Assembly (NCBI GenBank): GCA_030655135.1
Contig: JAURWC010000075.1
Location: forward strand, 62,001 to 126,000
Origin: Hyphomicrobiaceae bacterium
Lineage (GTDB): Bacteria; Pseudomonadota; Alphaproteobacteria; Rhizobiales; Hyphomicrobiaceae
Direction of reading: 5' to 3'
DNA: 64,000 bases
Both the position numbers and the translations under genes were made by a program. Positions within the stretch are counted from its first letter, which is position 1, and the number at the start of each line of letters is the position of its first letter. This document shows positions 37,701 through 44,939 of this stretch, piece after piece. Below the pieces are notes generated by a model, which was not told where the DNA came from, did not search any database, and worked only from the letters and a program-made list of their open reading frames with translations.

Positions 37701-38448
37701 CGAAAGCAATGATGCGGGTCGCATGTTCAAGGTCGTCGGCTTCTATCCAAACGCGCAAAACGGCAACTTGCGCATGGAGGTCGATCTCGACGGCTCCGGT
37801 CCGGCTGAAAAGACGGGCATACTCGCCGTCGAAAACTTCCAGGTGCTTGGTGAGCCCGTATTCAATGAGCTGGCGTCCAGCGGCCAAGGCCAGCAGCGCA
37901 TACAGCGCGAGGTCATCGATTTCGATCGCATGCGCGTGCCGTTCTCCGTCGGTCACGGGCAATTCATTCTGAAGACCGCATATCTGCGTGGCCCCGTGAT
38001 GGGGATGACCCTTTACGGCAAGATTGATTACAAGATGAACCGCGTCGACCTGGGCGGCACCTACATTCCCTTGCAGGGCATCAACGCGGCCATCTGCGAT
38101 TTACCGATTTTCGGCCAGATCGTTGCCGGCGCGAACTGCGAAGGCGTGCTCGGCATCACGTTCGCGTTGCAAGGCTCAAACAAGAACCCTGAGGTGATCG
38201 TCAATCCGCTGTCACTCGTTGCGCCGGGTATCTTCCGCGACATCTTCCAAATGACGAGTTCCAACCCGAAGATTACCGAACGTGACAGCGACAACAAGCC
38301 CGCGGTGCCCGCTGAAAAGCGCACCCGCGCATCCAGCAGCGGTGCCGTGTCAGGTAAAGGTGGCCAGGAGAAAAAGCAGGGAAGCGGCTCGGCCATCGAC
38401 GGCTGGTCGTCGTCCGAGTCGACTGAGCCCAATACCAAGAAGCGCTGA
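34723..38448 (+). CDS. AsmA/YhdP-like inner-membrane protein (DUF3971)
   Basis: 1241 residues. A basic cytoplasmic N terminus (1-50) is followed by one membrane helix at about 53-76 (IIGGWTLAPVLVLAGIII). A very long periplasmic region follows, built of beta-strand repeats with an AsmA-like C-terminal domain at about 880-1190. The tail (1195-1241) is Ser/Lys-rich and low in complexity. AsmA/YhdP/TamB proteins are now seen as bridge-like carriers that move phospholipids between the membranes. That role is inferred from family and size. Translation starts at GTG 34723. Peroxiredoxin next to this gene is a recurrent Hyphomicrobiales order. Confidence 0.88.
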   Translation: MRRGLVERTHRTSGRSATARPGSASATTVPATRRPGQKRRKRAPQRSRLAKSLIIGGWTLAPVLVLAGIIIGGLYFRLSQGPISLKPLVASIESGISADLEGITARIEDALVVLGDNGIEFRLKKLELLEPDGDLVASAPLASAAISTTDLFKLRITPKRVFLIEPRVFLFYSDEGGLALSFSGEEGADRNIIPPAPVPAQRPNASVIAKTTPAQASERIDLARKLVELNDRAQRGLSASYKLKEIGLQDASVVLVFAGQTSEWRVPSFVIDLDRKKTGSSISGTGRIDSGAGEWSFGFRTEEARSDSAVKLKVEVADFLPPTLGKVVPRLSLLNTLDMKVAGHGSIDLKANGDVAEAKLDLAFGEGNIKLPDVAQPLAIENGSIGLAFDGASRQLTVLPSTLKWGQSHLTIVGNAKQTGDAATGDTEWQYAISSKEGVLAAEDLGVAPINVDALLAKGRVIPKTGRIEIEQALLQAGGGEVSAQGEITSGAAGSNTLINGTIADLKLDTVKTLWPSAFAAGARQWVGTNLSGDVRSGTIKFVSGDFLSATDAVEPGTTQRMTYALEASQLKAKVLDGAAPMTASRALIRGENASLEINIPDAELPSGPKGAVQVKNAKFSAVDLGSTMPMGDLTFRATSPLAAALDLAGKVPNGPMTGVELPVDNVDGKIDGQFGVKLPLIETVQKDDIKVTAKVRVSDVKAKPKTGKVELQSGTINLDVTETAAEAKGELIINGVVAKVQWQHVLNVPDGMQSPVKITARLDNSDRTQLGLDLNHMVQGDVPVEVTILRQPQGENAIHLKADLTAAEMTIEEVAWTKPADRACTLDVDVGKTRPDGRIELQNIKVVGDDVAIEGQAILDPDNEMRDFSFPRFSLGLVSRLELTGKQNPKDKVWLLKAKGSTYDGKSFFDSLFNLGNAASKIKPLRPANGADVEAEIGTVLGYQESSLKNFKLKMSTRKDKIVALDARGELEGNKSFKAVITSANDGRKLFAESNDAGRMFKVVGFYPNAQNGNLRMEVDLDGSGPAEKTGILAVENFQVLGEPVFNELASSGQGQQRIQREVIDFDRMRVPFSVGHGQFILKTAYLRGPVMGMTLYGKIDYKMNRVDLGGTYIPLQGINAAICDLPIFGQIVAGANCEGVLGITFALQGSNKNPEVIVNPLSLVAPGIFRDIFQMTSSNPKITERDSDNKPAVPAEKRTRASSSGAVSGKGGQEKKQGSGSAIDGWSSSESTEPNTKKR

Positions 38449-38482
38449 CGCTGGTCGCAGTGCGTTAGCTGCGGAAGAAACC

Positions 38483-39016
38483 ATGGTGACGCTGCTCAAA
38501 ACCCAAAGATGTCGACACATGCTCCGCAGCCCCGACCTGCTCCGTATGACCGTCTTCACAGCTTTCCTCCTCCTTCCCGTAGCCGCACTGGCGCAGACCC
38601 CGCTGGGCTGTTTTGCGCGCACCTACGACGCGCCCCATGTCGCGGCGCACCCCGGCCAGACCGTGTCCGCCGTAAAGGTGAAGCTCAAGCCGCGCAGCAT
38701 GGATGACGGCTACAACTTCAGCGTCGAACTGCGCTTCGGCTTCCGCGAGGACAAGCGCAATTTCTACGCCGTCGGCATCTGCAAGGACATGGGCGGCAGC
38801 CTCACCTGCTCGCTCGATCAGGACGCCGGGCAACTCACGGTCAAGCCGGCCGACGGCGGCGTGCAAGTGAGCCCGCTTCAGGACGTTCGCGCCGACGCAG
38901 AGTCCGGCGATGAGGCGGAATACAAGACATTGAAGACGTCCAATCCGGAAGATCGCGTCTTCATGCTTCGTGCCGTCGAAGCTTCAGACTGCAAAGAATT
39001 CGACACCGAGGACTGA
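38483..39016 (+). CDS. Small exported protein of unknown function
   Basis: 177 residues from ATG 38483 (GGAAG upstream). A signal peptide with core MTVFTAFLLLPVAALA ends near ALA-QT, so starts at 38519 or 38546 are equally plausible. The mature part has four cysteines (GCFARTYD, GICKDMGGSLTCSL and SDCKEF near the end), suggesting two disulfides. No family was recognised. It follows the AsmA-like gene by 34 bases and could be cotranscribed with it. Confidence 0.8.
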   Translation: MVTLLKTQRCRHMLRSPDLLRMTVFTAFLLLPVAALAQTPLGCFARTYDAPHVAAHPGQTVSAVKVKLKPRSMDDGYNFSVELRFGFREDKRNFYAVGICKDMGGSLTCSLDQDAGQLTVKPADGGVQVSPLQDVRADAESGDEAEYKTLKTSNPEDRVFMLRAVEASDCKEFDTED

Positions 39017-39035
39017 GGCGTGCGAGAGCCCCGGC

Positions 39036-39422
39036 TCACTCGACCTTCGTTGCGATCCACCAGCTCGTGCCGCCGGCATCCTTGATGCCGCCGCGCTTGT
39101 CTTCGTCACCTTTCTTTGAGGGCTCCTGCACTGAAGTCGCCCCCGCCTCCAGCCCGCGCCGGTATGTGGCGTCCACGTCAGCGACATAAACGTGCACGTG
39201 CGCCGCAACCGGCGGCCAGCCTTCGACGCCGTCGGCAATCATGATCACGGTATCGTCAATCCGCACCTCTGCGTGCATGATCGTGCCGTCCGGGCGCGCC
39301 ATGCGCCGCAATTCTTTGGCATCGAATACGCGAACGAGAAACGCAATCGACGCGGCCGCGCCGGAAACGATGAGATATGGCGCAGCACTGGTATAGCCGT
39401 CCGGCTTGTAGGGCTTCATCAT
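39036..39422 (-). CDS. VOC-superfamily protein (glyoxalase/PhnB-like)
   Basis: 128 residues with two beta-alpha-beta-beta-beta halves. Key segments are YLIVSGAAASIAFLVRVF, GTIMHAEVRIDDTVIMIADG and HVHVYVADVDATYRRGLEAGA. The pattern is that of PhnB-like VOC proteins used in resistance or dioxygenase-type chemistry. The substrate cannot be told, and the metal-ligand set looks incomplete in the C-terminal half. It converges on the upstream exported-protein gene. Confidence 0.87.
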   Translation of the reverse strand: MMKPYKPDGYTSAAPYLIVSGAAASIAFLVRVFDAKELRRMARPDGTIMHAEVRIDDTVIMIADGVEGWPPVAAHVHVYVADVDATYRRGLEAGATSVQEPSKKGDEDKRGGIKDAGGTSWWIATKVE

Positions 39423-39478
39423 TGCAGCCTCCGCTTAAACCCGCCTACATTTACGTGCGCGTGCGCGCGGCAGTTCCA

Positions 39479-40270
39479 TCAACCGCGCAGGTTGACCATG
39501 CTGGGTGACGCCGACGCGCCGAACATGCGCCGGAAATCGTGTGCGAAATGCGCCTGGTCGGCATATCCCGCAGCGTGCGCCGCGGCCGTGAAGTTCGAGC
39601 CAGCCACGATTTCTCGAATGGCCGCCAGCATCCGTTGCCACGCGCGGTAGCGCCGGTAAGGCACGCCGACGTCTGCAGCAAACAGGTGCTGGAACCTAGA
39701 CGCCGACAACCCGACCGAGGCTGCCGCGTCCGCGACTGCCACCTGCTCACCTTCGTTCACCTGTAACTGCCGCACGACGCGCGCGATGCGCGGGTCGAGA
39801 TCCCGCCACGCGCGCGGCGAAGAAAAACGCAACAGGTCCGCCAGCGCCTCGCCCGCCCAAGACGCACTGTCCTGGTCCTCGAACAACGCGCGCAGTCCAT
39901 GCGTATCGCGCGCGGCGCTGACAAGCGCCCCGCCGAGCTCGCGGCCACCGCCAACCAACGGAGCCAACGCATCTGCCCCAGCGATGCTCGGCTCCAAATA
40001 CACGACCGCTAGCGGATCGCCCGCCATGTCGAAGGCGTAGCGCACGCCGGCCGGCACGAGCGCGAGACGGCACTGCGTCCACGGCTCGTTGGCGATCCGC
40101 AATTTGAACGTGTCATACAGCCCGACCAGCAGCACCGGCACGCTGTGCTGATGCCCCACGTTCTGCTGCAACGGTCCGGCGAATGCAGAGATGCCTTGGC
40201 CCACGTACCAAAGCGACCGCGGCACGGCAGTGCCCGGCACAGCACGTTCGTACAAGCCGTCTGCAGTCAT
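39479..40270 (-). CDS. AraC-family transcriptional regulator
   Basis: 263 residues from ATG 40270. A cupin-like sensing domain fills about 1-160. The two helix-turn-helix motifs lie at about 175-260: VAVADAAASVGLSASRFQHLF and AAHAAGYADQAHFAHDFRRMFG, the second a textbook AraC signature. It is divergent from the Tat-exported metallo-hydrolase with 48 bases between starts, so it may control that gene. An in-frame start at 40339 would overlap the divergent gene and is less likely. Confidence 0.9.
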   Translation of the reverse strand: MTADGLYERAVPGTAVPRSLWYVGQGISAFAGPLQQNVGHQHSVPVLLVGLYDTFKLRIANEPWTQCRLALVPAGVRYAFDMAGDPLAVVYLEPSIAGADALAPLVGGGRELGGALVSAARDTHGLRALFEDQDSASWAGEALADLLRFSSPRAWRDLDPRIARVVRQLQVNEGEQVAVADAAASVGLSASRFQHLFAADVGVPYRRYRAWQRMLAAIREIVAGSNFTAAAHAAGYADQAHFAHDFRRMFGASASPSMVNLRG

Positions 40271-40318
40271 GCCCGCTAGCCTCCCTTCGTCGTTCACAAC
40301 GAATGGATAGCCGACAGC

Positions 40319-41314
40319 ATGACACCGTCCAAGATGCAATTGAATCGCCGCAATCTGCTCGCCCTCGGCGGCGCCGCTGCCGCAACGCTTGCGGCAGGTT
40401 CGCTCGCGAACCCGGCCGCAGCTCGGGCGCCGCTGCTCGGCGTTTCACTGGCCAAGCACTGGCGCTACAAGCTGGGTGCCTTCGAAATCACCACGATCAT
40501 GGACTCGGAGGCCTTTATCGACGGCCCATACCCCATCATCGGCAAGAATGCGGAAGAGGCAGACGTCCGTGCCCTCATGCGTACCAATCTCGTCCCCGAG
40601 ACGCGCTATCAGCCGGGCTTTTCGCCAACCGTCATCAATACCGGCAAGCACTTGGTGCTGTTCGACACCGGCAACGGCGCCACCGGATTCGTTCCGCGCC
40701 CCAACGGCGGCTGGCTCGTTGACCAGCTCGGTCCCGCGGGTTTCAAGTCCGAAGACATCGACGTCGTCGTTCTCAGCCACGGCCATCCCGACCACGTCGC
40801 CGGCATCATGGAGAACGGCAAGCCGCTGTGTCCCAACGCCCGCTACGTGATCTGCGGTGCCGAGTACGATTATTGGGCTCCGGCGAACAAGCACACGGGC
40901 GAACTCGAATCGCTCGCGGCTGTCTTCCGCGCCAACGCACTGCCTGTCGCGGAAAAGTTCACGATGATCAAACCCGGCGACGATGTCGTGCCCGGCATAC
41001 GCTCGTTGGCCGCCCACGGCCACACGCCCGGCCACCTCGCCTTCGTCATCGAGAGCGAAGGCAAGCAGATGCTGTTCTGGGGCGACTGCGCGCATCACCA
41101 CGTCGCTTCGCTCGCTCGCCCGGACTGGCATTGCGTCTTCGATATCGACAAGGAGCAGGCCGTAGCCACGCGTAAGACCATCTACGAGATGGCAGCCACG
41201 GAGCGCTGGCCCGTCATCGGCTATCACATGCCGTTCCCCTCCATCGGCTACGTCGAACGCCGCCCCACCGGCGGCTACCGCTGGGTGGAACACTCGTTCC
41301 AGCTCTATCCGTGA
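40319..41314 (+). CDS. Tat-exported metallo-beta-lactamase-fold hydrolase
   Basis: 331 residues. The N terminus has a twin-arginine signal (LNRRNLLALGGAAAATLAAG, 8-27). The metal motif HGHPDH is at 154-159, with further ligands in AAHGHTPGH, WGDCAHHH and a C-terminal GYHMPFP. The HxHxDH and second-His spacing resembles the lactonase branch (AHL lactonase and related), but the substrate is not shown. Export by Tat fits folding with metal in the cytoplasm before moving to the periplasm. It is divergent from the AraC regulator gene. Confidence 0.9.
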   Translation: MTPSKMQLNRRNLLALGGAAAATLAAGSLANPAAARAPLLGVSLAKHWRYKLGAFEITTIMDSEAFIDGPYPIIGKNAEEADVRALMRTNLVPETRYQPGFSPTVINTGKHLVLFDTGNGATGFVPRPNGGWLVDQLGPAGFKSEDIDVVVLSHGHPDHVAGIMENGKPLCPNARYVICGAEYDYWAPANKHTGELESLAAVFRANALPVAEKFTMIKPGDDVVPGIRSLAAHGHTPGHLAFVIESEGKQMLFWGDCAHHHVASLARPDWHCVFDIDKEQAVATRKTIYEMAATERWPVIGYHMPFPSIGYVERRPTGGYRWVEHSFQLYP

Positions 41315-41343
41315 CGTCACCTTAACTCTCTCCCTTAGGCCGC

Positions 41344-42132
41344 TTACCTCCGTAAGAAGCCAGCAAATAAGGCATGCTTTCGAAGCGTCGCTCTTACAGC
41401 CTCTGAGATGCTGGATGGACGTGTGTTCTCCGGGGCGAATGCCTTAAGTTCGACGATAACTTCCGACCTTGGCCCGCCTCCACGGTCGGCCAACACATCA
41501 GCGCGCAAGGTTCCATGAGGACTGCGCAGTTTCGCCTCATAGTGCGCCTTCATTCCCAGACCAGTCAGTGCCTTCGCAATGCTCTTGCCGATTAAAGTGG
41601 GTTCACCCGTTACGGTCTCGTACCACGTGCGAGCAGCATCAGCTCGCTGCGATTCTCTTTCTCGCAGGGGTGCATAATTGTCAGGGTTCCAAGATCCCGT
41701 CGCAATAGAATAGAAGTGCGTTTTGCTAAAACGATCCAAGGCAGTTCTAGAAATTACGTCTTTTTCATTCGGTTTATAAATAGCTTGAAGATCTGCTGCT
41801 GCTATCGGGATAAGCCTGACATCGAAGTACAACCTCGCCCTATTGAGTTCTCTCAGTTCGGTAGCGCGTTGTTCGTCTGCGTTCAAGCTTTGGAACCAAG
41901 CAGACCAATTCAGCTTATAACCTTGTCGGCTGTCAGTGAACTGCTGGATTCTGGAAATCCGAGTCGAGTCTGTGACTGGCCAAAGCATCATTACCTGGTA
42001 CTTTGATAGATCTTGAAGAGTAGGATCATTGCCCGATACTTTGTTGCCTACTTGCTCGATCGCATCTCCGATTGACGTAGCGGTCTTGCTAATCTGCGCC
42101 AGTTCAGGTTCAAGCAGCTGATAGGATCTCAA
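41344..42132 (-). CDS. Protein with a C-terminal PD-(D/E)XK nuclease signature
   Basis: 262 residues, starting at TTG 42132. The C-terminal region has LRADVLAD (Asp212, Asp216) and EVIVELKAF (Glu228-x-Lys230), followed by a helix SISEAVRATLRKHA. That is the D...ExK active-site pattern of PD-(D/E)XK nucleases. The first 120 residues (SIGDAIEQVG, YQVMMLWPVTDSTRISRIQ) look like the C-terminal part of an ATPase-linked protein and have no known motif. The DNA is visibly poorer in G+C than its neighbours, suggesting transfer. It overlaps the upstream ATPase frame by 23 bases, so it may be a coupled partner or the frameshifted remainder of one larger ATPase-nuclease. A role in defence is inference. 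Confidence 0.65.
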   Translation of the reverse strand: MRSYQLLEPELAQISKTATSIGDAIEQVGNKVSGNDPTLQDLSKYQVMMLWPVTDSTRISRIQQFTDSRQGYKLNWSAWFQSLNADEQRATELRELNRARLYFDVRLIPIAAADLQAIYKPNEKDVISRTALDRFSKTHFYSIATGSWNPDNYAPLRERESQRADAARTWYETVTGEPTLIGKSIAKALTGLGMKAHYEAKLRSPHGTLRADVLADRGGGPRSEVIVELKAFAPENTRPSSISEAVRATLRKHALFAGFLRR

Positions 42133-42646
42133 AGCTTGGCGAAGCTAAAATTCGTCTATTTCGCGTCGTCGCATTGACGAGGTCTGATTGAAAGGATCGA
42201 TCAGTTGTCAACCAGATAAACAATATCGGCGTTGACCTGAGTTCGTTACGATCGAGAAGAGCCAGACTCTCGACAAATTCCTTTGGGATCCGGCTCTGTT
42301 GAGCGGCGACCTCTTCAAATTGATCTATGACAGCTATCAGCGGAGATCCCGAGAACTGCAGCGCCTGCGCTTTGATTTCGTGAATCAGAAGCTCTCGAGA
42401 TTCAATGGAGTCTCTATTTAGTGAGAAGACCTTAACCTCTGGAAGATGTGTTCCTAACTCAAATGCAGCAGACGATTTACCGCTTCCGCTTTTGCCGTAT
42501 ATAGGCAAGAAGCGAATGCCGCCGCTGACAGCCATCGACCGAAATGCTTGCTGAACCTCAGCAAGCAGTGCTGAATTTGGCCTTAAGTCTCCCCTGAACG
42601 CTACATCCAAGTCTTCGTAGCGTGACGGCAATCGAACTGAAGTCAT
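42110..42646 (-). CDS. P-loop ATPase fragment or small ATPase, partner of the nuclease-like protein
   Basis: 178 residues. Walker A GKSGSGKS is at 51-58 and Walker B LIAVIDQFEE at 103-112, with WLTTD at 145-149 as a possible sensor strand and TTRNRR at 160-165 as a possible arginine finger. This is an AAA/STAND-like core. The protein stops at LSAA soon after the core, where such ATPases normally continue into a C-terminal helical domain. The codon use and base composition are AT-richer than in neighbours. With the downstream nuclease-like frame it forms an isolated two-gene unit beside a broken prfH, the setting of an inserted accessory module. Confidence 0.65.
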   Translation of the reverse strand: MTSVRLPSRYEDLDVAFRGDLRPNSALLAEVQQAFRSMAVSGGIRFLPIYGKSGSGKSSAAFELGTHLPEVKVFSLNRDSIESRELLIHEIKAQALQFSGSPLIAVIDQFEEVAAQQSRIPKEFVESLALLDRNELRSTPILFIWLTTDRSFQSDLVNATTRNRRILASPSFEILSAA

Positions 42647-42734
42647 GAATTGTCCATTTTAGTAAACAGGCATGTCTAAACCCCTAAACTAACCCCGCGG
42701 CGTAGGACAAGACCAATTACACCGCCACAAACCG

Positions 42735-43130
42735 TTAGCCCTTGAACCGGCGGATCGGGCGGCCGCGTTCGACGCGGTCGTGGTTTTCCTGGATGGTGTG
42801 ACGCTTGGTCAGCTCGGCCAGGCTCTGCGCTAACTTCAGCAGCGCCGCCAGCCGCTCCAGCACGATCGCCTTGTTGCGATGCTGCGACCGCTCCTCGCGC
42901 GCCACCACGCTGAAGCCCCGCCGGCCGGTGCACGGCAGGCACCGCACTCTCCGTCGTGTTCTGATGCTGACCGCCCGGCCCGCCCGCGCGTGTCGTCTCG
43001 AAGGCAACGTCGCGCAGACCGAGGGCGCGGGCCGCCTCAGCCACGTCCGGCAACGCGATCACGCCAATGAACCAGTTCTTGCGATTGTCATGCGGCCGCA
43101 CGGGCGATGCCGCCACCCACATCGCGTTCC
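42735..43130 (-). pseudogene. prfH: prfH-like release-factor remnant, truncated and frameshifted
   Basis: From about 43130 one frame reads WVAASPVRPHDNRKNWFIGV and then FETTRAGGPGGQHQNTTES, with the GGQ motif of class-I release factors. After HRPAG (about 42916) the match moves to another frame: SVVAREERSQHRNKA and LERLAALLKL, ending RRFKG at the stop at 42735. One extra C in GGGGCTTCAG explains the shift. The N-terminal ~80 residues expected for PrfH are missing; the remnant abuts the bactofilin gene. PrfH normally accompanies an RtcB RNA ligase to rescue damaged ribosomes; no rtcB is seen here. Clear pseudogene. Confidence 0.85.
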
Positions 43131-43132
43131 GC

Positions 43133-43600
43133 TCAGCGCGCCGCGACGAGTGTCCTGCGCACCTTTTCGTACTGCGGATATTCCGCTGTAGCGCGTTCGG
43201 CCATCGCATCTCGCGCCGTGCGTTCCATGTCGTCGAGCTGTGCGGTCGCGACATCAAGATCGGCTTCCAGTGCAAGCAGATCGGGGGGAGTGAAGTCTGC
43301 CTCGGCGCGCACGGCCTTGCCCGTCATGGTCGCTCCCGACTCCAGCACGATGCTGGCATAGCGCACGTCGCCTTCGACAAACGCGCCATCCGACAACGTC
43401 ACCGATCGCGCCTCGACGCGGCCCACGATCTGACCCGCTATCACGATTTCACGCGCGGACACATATCCATTGGCATAGCCGTCACTGCTCACCTCCAGCC
43501 GTGAACAGATCAAGCGGCCGTCGAACCGGCCGTCCAGCCGGACGCTGCCCGACGTCACGAGATTCCCGCGCATGACGGTGCCCACAGAAATCGTGATCAT
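43133..43600 (-). CDS. Second bactofilin-like protein
   Basis: 155 residues. The beta-helix domain spans about 1-100: GTVMRGNLVTSGSVRLDGRF, EIVIAGQIVGRVEA and DGAFVEGDVRYASIVLESGA. A helical, charged C-terminal tail of about 50 residues follows instead of the Pro-rich tail of the copy at 33297. It has no disordered N-terminal extension. It is likely a polymer-forming scaffold near the envelope. It ends next to the prfH remnant and is divergent from the L,D-transpeptidase, which would fit a shared cell-wall role. Confidence 0.87.
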   Translation of the reverse strand: MITISVGTVMRGNLVTSGSVRLDGRFDGRLICSRLEVSSDGYANGYVSAREIVIAGQIVGRVEARSVTLSDGAFVEGDVRYASIVLESGATMTGKAVRAEADFTPPDLLALEADLDVATAQLDDMERTARDAMAERATAEYPQYEKVRRTLVAAR

Positions 43601-43939
43601 CGATTGCCCCCACTGAACGACGATTTGAAATCAATCGGGCAGGCGGGGCAAAAGTGAGGCCGCAATGAGGGAGCCCCAGAACAATTTGCCTACGACTCGA
43701 CAGCCGGCAGTGTGGCAGAACGGCCATGGCGCCAGCGGAAAGCGGCCCAGGTCGGGCCTGATAGGTCGCGATCGCGCCTCAAGGTCTTGCACCCCCGTTG
43801 TCGAAGCGGCACCCTGCACCCCAGACGATCGGCCTCCAAAGACCTCCCTCGTTCAGCAAATGTTGACGATTGAGGCCGAACACAAGTCGCACAGGTCTGA
43901 GGTCCGTTGGCCTCTTCATCGTCGCAGGGATTGAACGCC
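43601..43939. other. Divergent intergenic region between bactofilin and L,D-transpeptidase
   Basis: 339 bases that must hold promoters for both neighbours. Short frames exist but are Arg/Pro-rich. No dispersed palindrome was seen. A TTGACGATTG box at about 43862 is a possible -35 for the transpeptidase gene, without a clear -10. Confidence 0.4.
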
Positions 43940-44515
43940 ATGATCCGTCACACCGCTATCGGCCGCTCCGCATTCTCGGCCGCCATCGCACTCGCAGCGA
44001 TGACGCTGCTTCCGGCCACCGCTTCGGCCCAGGATTTCTTCTCCTTCTTGTGGGGTGGCGGCTCGCGTGAAGTCATCTCCTTCTCGCCGAGCGTCGCGCC
44101 GCGCCAGATCATCGTCAGCTTCGGCGATCGCAAGCTCTATTGGGTCCATGCCAAGGGCGAAGCCATCAGCTACCCCATCGCGGTCCCGCGCGAGCAGAGC
44201 CGCTGGTCGGGCGTTTCCTCGGTTTCCTCCAAGCGCATCAACCCCGGCTGGACGCCAACGGCTGAGATGCGGCGTGAGAACCCCAAGCTGCCGGCATACG
44301 TGCCCGGCGGTCATCCGCAGAATCCGCTTGGCCCGCGCGCGCTCTACCTCGGGGCCAGCATGTACCGCATCCATGGCACCGACGCGCCGTGGACCATTGG
44401 CACGGCAGCCTCCAAGGGCTGCATCCGCATGTACAGTGAAGACGTGGTCGATCTCTATCCACGCATCCCTGTCGGCACCAAGGTTACGGTTACCTGGAAG
44501 AAGTACACGGGCTGA
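43940..44515 (+). CDS. L,D-transpeptidase (YkuD/ErfK family)
   Basis: 191 residues from ATG 43940. A signal peptide ends near ASA-QD at about 30-32. The YkuD domain follows (QIIVSFGDRKLYWVHAKGEA). The active site is complete: YRIHGTD supplies the His, and SKGCIRM the catalytic Cys with its Ser, Gly and Arg. It forms 3-3 cross-links in peptidoglycan or attaches proteins to it, in the periplasm. The start at 43907 is rejected because it would sit outside the signal peptide; AGGGA precedes 43940. Confidence 0.93.
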   Translation: MIRHTAIGRSAFSAAIALAAMTLLPATASAQDFFSFLWGGGSREVISFSPSVAPRQIIVSFGDRKLYWVHAKGEAISYPIAVPREQSRWSGVSSVSSKRINPGWTPTAEMRRENPKLPAYVPGGHPQNPLGPRALYLGASMYRIHGTDAPWTIGTAASKGCIRMYSEDVVDLYPRIPVGTKVTVTWKKYTG

Positions 44516-44583
44516 TCTTTTACGGAGGGCTCCCTGTGGGCCCACTGTCCACCGCTTCTTGAACGGTCACTAGCCGTTCCAAA

Positions 44584-44619
44584 ATCGCGCGCTGCGGGCC
44601 CAGGCCTTCGGCGCGCGAT
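44584..44619. other. Perfect 9 bp hairpin between genes
   Basis: ATCGCGCGC (44584-44592) and GCGCGCGAT (44611-44619) form a perfect stem with an 18-base loop, 70 bases after the L,D-transpeptidase stop. There is no T run directly after it. It could help end transcription or stabilise the mRNA 3' end. The rest of the 44516-44939 gap holds only the small frame listed next. Confidence 0.45.
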
Positions 44620-44765
44620 GCGTTTCGGGGCCGTCAACGTCGTGGTTCGGGGTCGTTTACCATAGCGATGCCCATTTGGCCCGCTGTCGGATCCGCCAAA
44701 TGAAGCCGCGCGCGGCCCGTCCTACCTTGCGAACATCACCGATGGAGATGCTCGTGGGGCTTGTT

Positions 44766-44912
44766 ATGGATCGCGTAGATGTGCGCCTCGCAAAGATCAC
44801 GGGGCAGAAACAACGTCAGTTCGAGATCGTCGTCGTCGACGAAGATGAAGAGCTCGGCTGGTTTGGCCGCCTCGGTGCCAGGGTGCTCCGCTTCCTGCGC
44901 ATCATCGACTAG
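44766..44912 (+). CDS. Possible 48-residue protein
   Basis: ATG 44766 has GGGG six bases upstream. The frame encodes MDRVDVRLAKITGQKQ, then an acidic patch VVDEDEEL, then a basic amphipathic end (GARVLRFLRIID). In-frame ATGs at 44742 and 44676 would lengthen it. No family was recognised. It is convergent with the exported hydrolase gene, 27 bases away. The alternating charge pattern and ribosome site favour a real small gene, but the evidence is thin. Confidence 0.35.
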   Translation: MDRVDVRLAKITGQKQRQFEIVVVDEDEELGWFGRLGARVLRFLRIID

Positions 44913-44939
44913 CGTCGCTCGTCTTGACCGAAACCCCGG

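Noticed and set aside
40319-41314. Calling the MBL-fold protein an AHL lactonase
   Set aside because: The HxHxDH motif is shared by many metallo-hydrolases; no feature fixes the substrate.
42676-43275. Intact release-factor gene of 199 codons
   Set aside because: The match to PrfH breaks after HRPAG and resumes in another frame; the N-terminal part belongs to antisense bactofilin sequence.
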